In this document: positions 8,836 through 18,076 of the stretch, piece by piece
Layout: each line of letters opens with the position of its first letter
How positions within the stretch are numbered: the stretch's first letter is position 1
Origin: Flaviflexus salsibiostraticola
Lineage (GTDB): Bacteria > Actinomycetota > Actinomycetes > Actinomycetales > Actinomycetaceae
Length of the DNA: 64,000 bases
Reading direction: 5' to 3'
Assembly: GCF_003952265.1 (NCBI RefSeq)
Contig: NZ_CP034438.1
Location: forward strand, 2,046,001-2,110,000
Made by a program: the position numbers and the translations under genes
Notes under the pieces: generated by a model
Seen by the model: only the letters and a program-made list of their open reading frames with translations
Databases searched by the model: none
What the model was told of the DNA's origin: nothing

Positions 8836-9753
8836 CTACCTCTGGCAGCCGGGGCACCAGAACAGGCGCCGGCCTGCCATGTCCGCCTCGGCGACGGCCG
8901 TGCCGCACCGCCAGCAGGGCCGGCCGGAGCGCTGGTACACGGCGAATCTGCGGTCCACCTCGTCCAGGGGATCCTCCGGGGCGAACTCGGGTGGGTTGGT
9001 GAGGATGATGCCATCGCGCTTCCCCTCCCGCATCGCCCCCACGAGATCGTCCCAGAGGGCGCCGAGACGGGCCTCGGAGACGCGGCTGCCGGGACGGAAC
9101 GGATTGATGCCCACCCGCCACAGGCAGTCCGCCCGGTAGATGTTGCCCGGGCCGGCCGCGATCGCCTGGTCCATGACGAGTTGGCCGACGGGCGTGCGCC
9201 GCCTCCGAACGAGTGCGACGAACTGCTCCCGATCCCCCGGGTCGTTCCTGATCGGGTCGGGGCCGAGCCGGCGCAGCACCTCTCGGACGCCGCCGCCATC
9301 GAGGATCCGGCACTGGTTGGGTCCTGTCAGGTCCGCGACGCCATGGTCCTGCTCGAGGCGGACCCGCACGGTATCGCGCGGCAGGGGAGGGTTCCACACG
9401 CCCGCCGTTCCGTCGGCGCCGATCTCCCGCTCGCCGATCCGGCGGCGCGGGGCGCCGATCGTCTCATCGGCGATGAAGTGCTCGTCGCCGTCGAAGGACC
9501 ACGAGCCGTAGAGGCCGAGGTGGACGTGGAGCCAGTCGGGGCCGTCCTCGCCGAGCTCGACGGAGCCCGGCTCATCGTAAAACGGCATGAAGAAGTGCTT
9601 GCCCCGCGCATGGGCCGGCAGGGCGACCCTGCCGTCGAGGAGTGCCGCGCCCTGGGCGAACCGTCCCTGCGGGGAGGTCACGGTCGGGCGGAGGCCGGAG
9701 AAGAGCTCGGTCAGGGCTCCCGCAAGTCGGTGAATCGTGTGCCCCTCGGGCAT
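8836..9753 (-). CDS. Endonuclease VIII-like DNA glycosylase/AP lyase (Fpg/Nei family)
   Basis: The 305-residue protein begins Met-Pro-Glu-Gly-His, the Nei-type catalytic N-terminus in which Pro2 is the Schiff-base nucleophile and Glu3 the general acid. A helix-two-turn-helix region follows. It ends with a four-cysteine zinc finger (CWRC ... CPGC) at the extreme C-terminus. Members excise oxidised pyrimidines in base-excision repair. The PEGHTIHRLA start resembles mycobacterial Nei1 rather than Fpg, whose start is PELPE. It stands alone, converging with csoR. Substrate preference is inferred from family resemblance only. Confidence 0.9.
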   Translation of the reverse strand: MPEGHTIHRLAGALTELFSGLRPTVTSPQGRFAQGAALLDGRVALPAHARGKHFFMPFYDEPGSVELGEDGPDWLHVHLGLYGSWSFDGDEHFIADETIGAPRRRIGEREIGADGTAGVWNPPLPRDTVRVRLEQDHGVADLTGPNQCRILDGGGVREVLRRLGPDPIRNDPGDREQFVALVRRRRTPVGQLVMDQAIAAGPGNIYRADCLWRVGINPFRPGSRVSEARLGALWDDLVGAMREGKRDGIILTNPPEFAPEDPLDEVDRRFAVYQRSGRPCWRCGTAVAEADMAGRRLFWCPGCQR

Positions 9754-9821
9754 GTGGTGCTCCTCGCAGCTGAATGTCGGCGGCCGATCGTCTCCCCTTT
9801 ATCTAGGCCATACGGCGCATG

Positions 9822-9840
9822 TCACGCAAAATGCGCGTGA
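9822..9840. promoter_or_regulatory. Perfect dyad TCACGC-N7-GCGTGA, candidate operator
   Basis: The 19-bp inverted repeat has perfect 6-bp arms and lies 40 bp upstream of the ATG of the cysteine-containing regulator. It is an obvious candidate autoregulatory site, but it is not matched to a known consensus. Confidence 0.45.
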
Positions 9841-9879
9841 TAATCTCCAGGAAGAACCGTGAGTATTAGGGGAGTTTCC

Positions 9880-10554
9880 ATGTCAGTGATTCCGGTCGGC
9901 GGCCCCAGGCCCATGGCGGAAGCGCTCAACGAGGCCACGCCGCTGACGCGCCAGCAGCGCCGCCTGCTCGACCTCTTGGCCGATCTTGGGCGAGCCGTCA
10001 CCGTCGTTGAGCTGTCCGAGACGCTCGACTCCCACCCCAATACGGTGCGCGAGCATCTCGCCGTCCTCGAGGGGCACGGCCTCGTCAACTCCTCGACCGT
10101 TCCGGGCAAGGGCCGCGGCCGACCGCGCAAGGTGTACCGGACGAACGCGGGCGCTCGCGGCGCCCCGGCCCGCCATCTCGTCGGACTCGTCACCGCCGCC
10201 CTCAAGGCACTGCCCGAGGAGACGGCCCGCGCCGACGCCTATCACTGGGGCGAGACCTGGGGCGATGACATCGCTGCGAGCCGCGTCTTCTCCGCTGAGA
10301 ACGGACTCGTCGAGGGAGTTGCGTCCCTCATGGCGGACATGGGCTTCGCGCCCGAGCCGACGGAGACGTCGGATACGTGCATCAACCTCACGCAGTGCCC
10401 ACTGCTCACCTCGTCACGGACAGTCCCCCCGGGCCTGTGCGAGATCCATCAGGGCATGATCGATCGCCTCCTCGAAACGGAGGCGCCGGGCAGGCGCGGG
10501 CAGGTCGAGCCCTTCGCGGAACCGCACGCCTGCAGGCTCACACTCCACATGTGA
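9880..10554 (+). CDS. Winged-helix (ArsR/DeoR-like) regulator with C-terminal cysteine cluster
   Basis: The 224-residue protein has an N-terminal helix-turn-helix (about residues 23-75, with the HPNTVREHLAVLE recognition region). A basic GKGRGRPRKVY wing follows. The C-terminal sensory domain has four cysteines, Cys167, Cys173, Cys187 and Cys218, the third followed by EIH. This layout resembles Fe-S-containing regulators such as SufR, or ArnR of Corynebacterium, and suggests a metal or Fe-S cofactor. The ATG at 9880 has an AGGGGAG site 6 nt upstream and is preferred over a GTG at 9859. It directly precedes the membrane protein and copper nitrite reductase genes. Control of that unit by NO, nitrite or redox state is inferred. 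Confidence 0.75.
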   Translation: MSVIPVGGPRPMAEALNEATPLTRQQRRLLDLLADLGRAVTVVELSETLDSHPNTVREHLAVLEGHGLVNSSTVPGKGRGRPRKVYRTNAGARGAPARHLVGLVTAALKALPEETARADAYHWGETWGDDIAASRVFSAENGLVEGVASLMADMGFAPEPTETSDTCINLTQCPLLTSSRTVPPGLCEIHQGMIDRLLETEAPGRRGQVEPFAEPHACRLTLHM

Positions 10555-10588
10555 CAACAGTCCTGGCCCTGCCTCTCCCCAATTTAGT

Positions 10589-10602
10589 ACGGTTAATACC
10601 GT
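10589..10602. promoter_or_regulatory. Dyad ACGGT-N4-ACCGT overlapping the next start codon
   Basis: A short perfect inverted repeat ends within the GTG start codon of the downstream membrane-protein gene. It is a possible regulator site for the nitrite-reductase unit. It is short enough to be chance. Confidence 0.3.
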
Positions 10603-11788
10603 GGGAAATATGGCAGGGCCGATTCCAGCATGGATGCGCTGGCCCGTTCTGATCACCGGAGGCGTCTGTCTCCTCATCGGGCTCAACCTTGCCCTCAGCC
10701 TGCTGGGAGTGTGGGCGCCCGTGCCGTCGGGCGGTGATGCCGCCATCCACGGCCAGGTCATGACCTTCGGCTTCGCCGGCACCCTCATCTGCCTCGAAAG
10801 AGTTATCGCCCTTCGCGAGAAATGGGCACTCATCGCCCCCGCCGCCCTCGGCCTCGGCGGCATCCTCCTCCTCGTCGAGCCCACCGCCGGACGGGCCCTG
10901 CAGGCGCTCGGCATGGCAGTGCTGGTCGCGGTCTATGCGCGGCTCGCCCGTCGCGGACTCACCGTCGCCCTGTCGATCCAGATCCTCGGGGCCCTCGTCG
11001 GACTCGGCGCCGTCCTCCTGTGGTGGTCCGGCGCGGCCACGTGGGCGGTGATCCCTTGGATCGCCGGCTTCTTCGTCTTCACGATTGTCGGGGAGCGCGT
11101 CGAGCTCGCCCACATCTCCCTCCCGCCAGGCGCGGAGCGCCTGGCCTGGGGGCTGTCCCTCGCCCTCGCCTTCGCGATCGTCGCGGTGCTCGCCGCGGGC
11201 CGCGGCGGTGAGTTCGTCGGAGTTCTTCTCCTCGCGCAGGCCGCCTGGCTCGCGCGGTACGACATCGCCCGGACCACCGTCCGCACGTCCGGGCTCCCGC
11301 AGTACTCGGCCGCCAACATGATCGCCGCCATGGTCTGGCTCGCCGTCGCCGGCATCGCCTGGGTGCTCGGTGGCGGGCTCGCCGCCTCGCCCGTCTACGA
11401 CACGGTCGTCCACTCGATCACGATCGGCTTCACGATCTCGATGATCATGGCCCACGCCCCGATCATCCTCCCCGCCGTCCTCCGCCGCCCGCTGCCCTAC
11501 CGGCCCGTCTTCTGGGTGCCGGCCGTGCTCCTCAATGCCGGCCTGCTCATCAGGCTGATCGGCGATGTGCGGGGCCTGGGGCTCACGTGGCAGATCGGGG
11601 GAGCGCTCCTCGTCGTCACGATCCTCGCCTTCGTTCTCACCGCGGCCGTGTCCTCGGCCGCAGGCCCACCGAAGCGGCGGGCGCCAAAGCGAGGTGACTC
11701 GGCTGAACCCACGGACCAGTCGACCGTCAACCCGAGGCCCGCCGGCGGCCTGTCGATCGGCCGTCCCGACGGCGGGAAGGGGCGATGA
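10601..11788 (+). CDS. Polytopic membrane protein of the nitrite reductase unit (NnrS-like, tentative)
   Basis: The 395-residue protein has about 10-12 hydrophobic segments and ends in a basic, Pro-rich cytoplasmic tail. Intramembrane histidines occur in the segments HGQVMTFGFAG (about residue 48) and HSITIGFTISMIMAHAP (about residues 271-287). His-containing helices of this sort are typical of NnrS, a haem/copper membrane protein of denitrifying bacteria, and of related families near nirK genes. I cannot confirm the family without a profile search. It begins with GTG 46 bp after the cysteine regulator and overlaps the nirK fusion by 4 bp (ATGA), so the two are translationally coupled. Confidence 0.6.
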   Translation: MGNMAGPIPAWMRWPVLITGGVCLLIGLNLALSLLGVWAPVPSGGDAAIHGQVMTFGFAGTLICLERVIALREKWALIAPAALGLGGILLLVEPTAGRALQALGMAVLVAVYARLARRGLTVALSIQILGALVGLGAVLLWWSGAATWAVIPWIAGFFVFTIVGERVELAHISLPPGAERLAWGLSLALAFAIVAVLAAGRGGEFVGVLLLAQAAWLARYDIARTTVRTSGLPQYSAANMIAAMVWLAVAGIAWVLGGGLAASPVYDTVVHSITIGFTISMIMAHAPIILPAVLRRPLPYRPVFWVPAVLLNAGLLIRLIGDVRGLGLTWQIGGALLVVTILAFVLTAAVSSAAGPPKRRAPKRGDSAEPTDQSTVNPRPAGGLSIGRPDGGKGR

Positions 11789-14430
11789 TGGGGCCGCGCT
11801 CGATCTGGCACCGCGGAGTCGCCGCGGTCGTCATCTTCTGGATGATCGCGGCCGCCGCCGCGATCACCGCTCACCGCTTCATCCCCGAGGCGACCTGGAT
11901 CATGGTCCACACGTTCACGCTCGGGGTCGTGACCAACGCTCTGCTGATCTGGACCAACCACTTCGCGGTCGCCGTTCTGCGCTCGCGGCCGGAGAGCCGC
12001 CGCGGCGAGGCCGCGACCCTTGCTCTGCTCAACGCGGGGATCATCACCCTCGGGGTCGGCATGATCGCGGGCAGTGACGGGGTGACGGGCGCGGGGTCCC
12101 TCGTCATCGGCGCCGCCATCCTCACCCACATCCTCAGGCTGTGGGGCAGGCTGCGCAGCGCGCTGCCGGCCCGCTTCGAGGTCGCCGTGCATGCCTACCT
12201 GTGGGCGGCGGTCCTCTTCCTGCCGGGCATCCTCCTCGGCTATCTCCTCTCCCTCGACTCCTGGTCACCCGAGGCCTCGGTCGGCATCCGCGGCGCCCAT
12301 GTCGCCCTCAACGTGCTCGCCTGGGTCGGCATCCCCATCGTCGGCACGCTCCTCACGCTGTGGCCCACGATCCTTCGGGCGAAGCTGGCGCCCGGGGCGG
12401 AGATTGCGGCGAAGCGGCACCTGCCGCTGCTCGTCGGCGCGGCGCTCGTGGCTGCAATCGGCGGCCTCCTCATCCCCCTTACCCCGCTCGGCGGGATCGT
12501 CGCCGGGCTCGGCTACCTCGCCTTCGCGGGCGTGGCGGTCTTCATGCTGGCCCCGCTGGCGGGGACGACGTGGCGGATGGCGGGGGGCAGCTTCGCGGCC
12601 CTGTCGGTCGCCGCCGGTGTGCTCTGGCTCCTGGCGACCGTCGTGACGATCGGCCTGCGGCTCCTCGTCGAGAACCCGCTCGCCGTCATCGGCAACCTCG
12701 GCCCCGTCGTGCTGCCTCTGCTCGGCGGCGGTGTCGCCCAGGTCGTGCTCGGCGCCCTCAGCTACCTGCTCCCCGTCGTCGTCGGGGGTGGACCCAAACA
12801 TGTCCGAGTCCGCACTGTCCGCGCCGATGCGGGATCCCCGTGGCGGATCATCGTCCTCAACGCGTCCCTCATCCTCTACGTCCTCTCGGAGGCGAGCCTC
12901 GTCCTCGTCCTCACGTCTCTGGCGGCCCTCGCGGCCGCGCTCGGCACCGTCTGGTGCCTCATCTGGGCGATTCTCCCGGTCCGGGAGAAGCATCTCGAGA
13001 ATGCTCCGCCGCCCCTGACCGATCGGGAAGGAAACGTGACGCCCGTGTCCCCACAGCGCGGCCCCATCCTCATGTCCGTCGGAGCCGTCGCGCTCCTTGT
13101 CATCGCCGCCGTCGCGGCCGACCCCGCCTCCTCGGGCGTGGTCCGCGCACCTGCCGGCTCGCAGGTGGCGGCAGCGCCTGTCGACGCCACCGGCGAGGTG
13201 ACGGAGGTGGCGATGGACATGGTCGACATGCGCTACATCCCCGATCTCGTCACCGTCCCGGCCGGCAACAGGCTCGAGGTGACGCTGACGAACTCCGATG
13301 GTCAATCCCACGACCTCGTCCTCGAGAACGGTTTCAGCTCCGGCCGCATCGCCCCCAATGAGACCGTTGTCCTCGACCTCGGCGTCATCGACCAGAGCCT
13401 CGACGGCTGGTGCTCGATCGCCGGCCACCGGCAGATGGGGATGGTGTTCACGATCGAGGTCGAGGGCGGTGAGGGGTCGGGGTCGGATGCGGGCGGCGAT
13501 TCCCATGCGGGCGGCGATTCCCATGCGGGCGGTGATGAGAGGCCCGAGCCGACGTTCGACCTCATGGGAGAGATGGATGACAGCAGGCACCAGGATCCGG
13601 CCCTCGAGCCGCTCGACCGGGACGAGCCGACCGAGCATCGGCTCACCTTCACCGTCAGTGAGATGGAGAAGGAGGTCGCGCCCGGACTCACCCAGAACCT
13701 CTGGCTGTTCAACGAGACGATGCCGGGACCGACCCTCCACGGCAGGGTGGGCGACACGTTCGTCATCACACTCGTCAACGACGGGTCGATGGGGCACTCC
13801 ATCGACTTCCATGCGGGTGCGCTCGCCCCGGATCGGCCGATGAGGACGATCGAACCGGGCGAGGAGCTGACCTACACGTTCACCGCCGAGCGGGCCGGTG
13901 TGTGGATGTACCACTGTTCGACAGCTCCCATGTCTCTCCACATCGCCAACGGCATGTACGGCGCTGTCGTCATCGAACCCGACGATCTGCCCGAGGTCGA
14001 CCACCAGTTCCTCATGGTCCACGGCGAGTCCTACTACGGCCCCGAGGGCGATGTCGCCGACTCGGCCAAAATCGCCGAAGGCGATCACGACACGGCCCAC
14101 TACAACGGCTACCCCAACCAGTACGTCCAGCACCCGCTCGAGGTGAAGGTCGGCGAGCGCGTGCGCTTCTGGGTGCTCGACGCCGGCCCGAACATCGCGA
14201 CCAGCTTCCACATTGTCGGCGGCCAGTTCGACACCCTGTGGAAGGAGGGGGACTATCTGCTCGGGCCCGAGTCGGAGACGGGCGGCGCGCAGGCGCTCGG
14301 GCTCCTGCCCGCTGAGGGCGGCTTCGTCGAACTCGTCTTCCCCGAGGCGGGCAATTACACGCTCGTCAACCACATCATGTCGGAGGCCGAGCGGGGTGCG
14401 AAGGGCGTCATCCACGTGACGGACGACTAG
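11785..14430 (+). CDS. nirK: Membrane-domain / cupredoxin / copper nitrite reductase fusion (NirK)
   Basis: The 881-residue protein has three parts. Residues 1-420 form a polytopic His-containing membrane domain. After one more membrane segment, residues ~470-557 are a cupredoxin with type-1 ligands His509, Cys543, His548 and a nearby Met. A Gly/Asp/His/Ser repeat linker follows (residues 569-584). Residues ~612-881 are a two-domain copper nitrite reductase. In that last part the type-1 ligands are His671, Cys711, His719 and Met724; the type-2 ligands are His676, His710 and His863; and the catalytic pair is Asp674 and His809. All active-site residues are present, so it should reduce nitrite to NO outside the membrane. 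The extra cupredoxin and membrane domain suggest built-in electron delivery. Confidence 0.88.
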   Translation: MMGPRSIWHRGVAAVVIFWMIAAAAAITAHRFIPEATWIMVHTFTLGVVTNALLIWTNHFAVAVLRSRPESRRGEAATLALLNAGIITLGVGMIAGSDGVTGAGSLVIGAAILTHILRLWGRLRSALPARFEVAVHAYLWAAVLFLPGILLGYLLSLDSWSPEASVGIRGAHVALNVLAWVGIPIVGTLLTLWPTILRAKLAPGAEIAAKRHLPLLVGAALVAAIGGLLIPLTPLGGIVAGLGYLAFAGVAVFMLAPLAGTTWRMAGGSFAALSVAAGVLWLLATVVTIGLRLLVENPLAVIGNLGPVVLPLLGGGVAQVVLGALSYLLPVVVGGGPKHVRVRTVRADAGSPWRIIVLNASLILYVLSEASLVLVLTSLAALAAALGTVWCLIWAILPVREKHLENAPPPLTDREGNVTPVSPQRGPILMSVGAVALLVIAAVAADPASSGVVRAPAGSQVAAAPVDATGEVTEVAMDMVDMRYIPDLVTVPAGNRLEVTLTNSDGQSHDLVLENGFSSGRIAPNETVVLDLGVIDQSLDGWCSIAGHRQMGMVFTIEVEGGEGSGSDAGGDSHAGGDSHAGGDERPEPTFDLMGEMDDSRHQDPALEPLDRDEPTEHRLTFTVSEMEKEVAPGLTQNLWLFNETMPGPTLHGRVGDTFVITLVNDGSMGHSIDFHAGALAPDRPMRTIEPGEELTYTFTAERAGVWMYHCSTAPMSLHIANGMYGAVVIEPDDLPEVDHQFLMVHGESYYGPEGDVADSAKIAEGDHDTAHYNGYPNQYVQHPLEVKVGERVRFWVLDAGPNIATSFHIVGGQFDTLWKEGDYLLGPESETGGAQALGLLPAEGGFVELVFPEAGNYTLVNHIMSEAERGAKGVIHVTDD
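13489..13536 (+). repeat. 18-bp tandem repeat in the NirK linker
   Basis: Two identical 18-bp units (13489-13506 and 13507-13524) and a partial third encode a flexible Ala-Gly-Gly-Asp-Ser-His linker between the cupredoxin and the nitrite reductase domain. The His residues could bind metal, and the copy number is likely to vary between strains. Confidence 0.8.
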
Positions 14431-14541
14431 TGGCCAAGAGCCTCACCCTGGAACCGGATTCGTCCGCTCGGCAGGGGACCGCCCGGAGGCGCCACTTTCG
14501 GCCGAGCCTTCCCGTTGTTCAGTCGCGAGGGAGAGGGGTGG

Positions 14542-15216
14542 TCATCGGACCCGCCAGTCGATCGGCGCAGCACCCTGCTCCTCGAGGAGGGCGTTCGCGC
14601 GGCTGAACGGGCGCGAGCCGAAGAACCCGCGCGATGCTGAGAGGGGGGATGGGTGGGGGGAGGCGATGATGGGGACGCCTTCCAGCAGATGGGTCATCTC
14701 CTGCGCCTGGCGCCCCCAGAGGATGGCGACGAGTGGGCCGCCGCGGTCCGCGAGCCGGGTGATCGCATGCGAGGTGATCGCCTCCCAGCCCTTCCCGCGG
14801 TGGGATCCCGTCGCGCCCGGGCGAACCGTGAGGACCCTGTTGAGCAGCATGACCCCGGCCTCCTGCCACGAGGTCAGGTCGCCGTTCGCCGCGGGCGGTA
14901 TGCCAAGGTCCGACTCGAGCTCGCGATAGATGTTCGTGAGGGACCGGGGGAGTGGCTGGACGGACCGGTCGACCGAGAAGGACAGACCCATGGAATGCCC
15001 GGGAGTGGGGTAGGGGTCCTGGCCGACGATGAGGACCCGGACGTCTGCCATCGGCGCACGGAATGCCCGGAAGACATTCTTTCCGGTGGGGAGGAAGCCG
15101 TGCCCGGCGTCGGTCTCTGCCCGCAGAAAGTCGCCCATTCGACGGATCTGGTCATCGACGGGGGCCATGGCGGCCGCCCAGTCGGGGGCCATGAGGTCAG
15201 CGAGAGGTTCCACCAT
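14542..15216 (-). CDS. ung: Uracil-DNA glycosylase
   Basis: The 224-residue protein is a typical family-1 UDG. The catalytic water-activating motif GQDPYP lies near residue 65 and the DNA-intercalating loop HPSPLSA near residue 188. It removes uracil from DNA as the first step of base-excision repair. The gene is divergent from the DUF3263 gene, with only 11 bp between the two start codons, so their promoters must overlap each other's coding sequence. Length and motifs are complete. Confidence 0.96.
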   Translation of the reverse strand: MVEPLADLMAPDWAAAMAPVDDQIRRMGDFLRAETDAGHGFLPTGKNVFRAFRAPMADVRVLIVGQDPYPTPGHSMGLSFSVDRSVQPLPRSLTNIYRELESDLGIPPAANGDLTSWQEAGVMLLNRVLTVRPGATGSHRGKGWEAITSHAITRLADRGGPLVAILWGRQAQEMTHLLEGVPIIASPHPSPLSASRGFFGSRPFSRANALLEEQGAAPIDWRVR

Positions 15217-15227
15217 GCCAGGCTACG

Positions 15228-15503
15228 ATGTTTCCCGTGGAGTCGAAGAAGAGGGAGCTCAGCAGCGAGGACCTGGCTGTTCTCGAGCTGGAGGAGACGT
15301 GGCAGGAGACATATGCCACGAAGGTCGAGGCCATCCGGGCCACCTTCGGGTGGTCGAGCGCCAAGTACCACATTCGGCTCAATCGACTGCTCGACGAGGC
15401 CGCGGCGATCTACGCCAAGCCTGTGACGGTCAGTCGCCTGCGGCGCCTGCGGGAGGCCCGGACTGCAGAACGCGGTGGCGCCGGCTCCGACCCGGTCGGC
15501 TGA
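15228..15503 (+). CDS. DUF3263 family protein
   Basis: The 91-residue acidic-then-basic protein matches the actinobacterial DUF3263 pattern: an ETWQETYATKVEAIR helix followed by FGWSSAKYHIRLNRLLD, which resembles a small helix-turn-helix. No function is established for the family that I can name, but a DNA-binding role has been suggested by the fold pattern. It is conserved next to the LytR_C-domain gene in actinobacteria, as seen here with the stop 9 bp before the next start. An alternative start is GTG at 15237. Confidence 0.8.
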   Translation: MFPVESKKRELSSEDLAVLELEETWQETYATKVEAIRATFGWSSAKYHIRLNRLLDEAAAIYAKPVTVSRLRRLREARTAERGGAGSDPVG

Positions 15504-15512
15504 CAGGCTAAA

Positions 15513-16154
15513 GTGGGGGCCGTGGAGCAGTACCCCCGGGATGAATTCGATGAGCTGGCCGACGCGCGGCGCCTGCGCGGCTCGCACCGCAGGAGACCCC
15601 ACTGGCTGGCCACCATCGCACCCCTCCTCGCCGCCGTCATCCTCGCGCCCCTCGCCGGGTGGGGCATCGTCGAGATCATGAGCCAAGACGGTGTCGCCAA
15701 CCCATTCGCGACGCAGAGCGCCGAGCAGTCGGCCACCCCCGAGCCGACCGATGAGGCGACGACGGATTCGACGGAGAGCGTCGAGGCCACTGAACCCGAG
15801 AGCGAGCCGACCGACGAGCCCACCGAGGAGCCCGCCGACGAGCAGACCGAGCCGACCGAGGAGCCGATCGAGACGGACCCGCCGATCTCAGGAGTCGTCT
15901 ACGACGCATCGATCGAGCTGCTCGATGGTGGGGGAGCGGCGCAGTCCGCCGAGTCGGCGCTCCTGACGGCGGGCTTCACCGGGATCGCCAGCGGCGACTT
16001 CGCCGGGACGAATCCCGCACAGAGCGCGATCTTCTTCTCCTCGCCGGACCTCTACACGACCGCGCAGAACATCGCACGAATCCTCAATATCGATTACTGG
16101 GCGGAGAACGCCGCGATGACGGGCGGATCCGACATCGTCATCATCGTCCGCTGA
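15513..16154 (+). CDS. Membrane-anchored LytR C-terminal-domain protein
   Basis: The 213-residue protein has a short cytoplasmic Arg-rich N-terminus and one transmembrane helix at about residues 30-52. A long Thr/Glu/Pro/Asp-rich linker follows at about 65-128, with repeating PTDEPTEEP-like units. The C-terminal LytR_C domain (about 128-213) ends in DIVIIVR. LytR_C domains occur alone or after LytR-CpsA-Psr domains in cell-wall proteins; the standalone function is unknown. The start could be GTG 15513 or GTG 15522, and neither has a convincing ribosome site. It follows DUF3263 by 9 bp. Confidence 0.82.
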   Translation: MGAVEQYPRDEFDELADARRLRGSHRRRPHWLATIAPLLAAVILAPLAGWGIVEIMSQDGVANPFATQSAEQSATPEPTDEATTDSTESVEATEPESEPTDEPTEEPADEQTEPTEEPIETDPPISGVVYDASIELLDGGGAAQSAESALLTAGFTGIASGDFAGTNPAQSAIFFSSPDLYTTAQNIARILNIDYWAENAAMTGGSDIVIIVR

Positions 16155-16185
16155 CCTTCGCTGACAGCGTGAACTTCTCATCCGT

Positions 16186-17968
<1,783 letters not shown>

Positions 17969-17998
17969 TCCAACCGCTGACGCGGTAAGACAGACAGC

Positions 17999-18028
17999 AC
18001 TGGGGGGAGCGCGAAAGCGCTCCCCCAG
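17999..18028 (+). terminator. groEL terminator hairpin
   Basis: A 13-bp GC-rich stem (one bulged G) with a GAAA tetraloop lies 31 bp after the groEL stop. It is also positioned to serve the converging gene ending at 18077. Confidence 0.75.
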
Positions 18029-18076
18029 TCATATTCATTCCGACACCGATGCGGAGCGCAGCGGTGTCGTCGGTGG

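Noticed and set aside
12265..14415. Long minus-strand open frame over the NirK fusion
   Set aside because: Antisense shadow; all copper ligands belong to the plus-strand reading.
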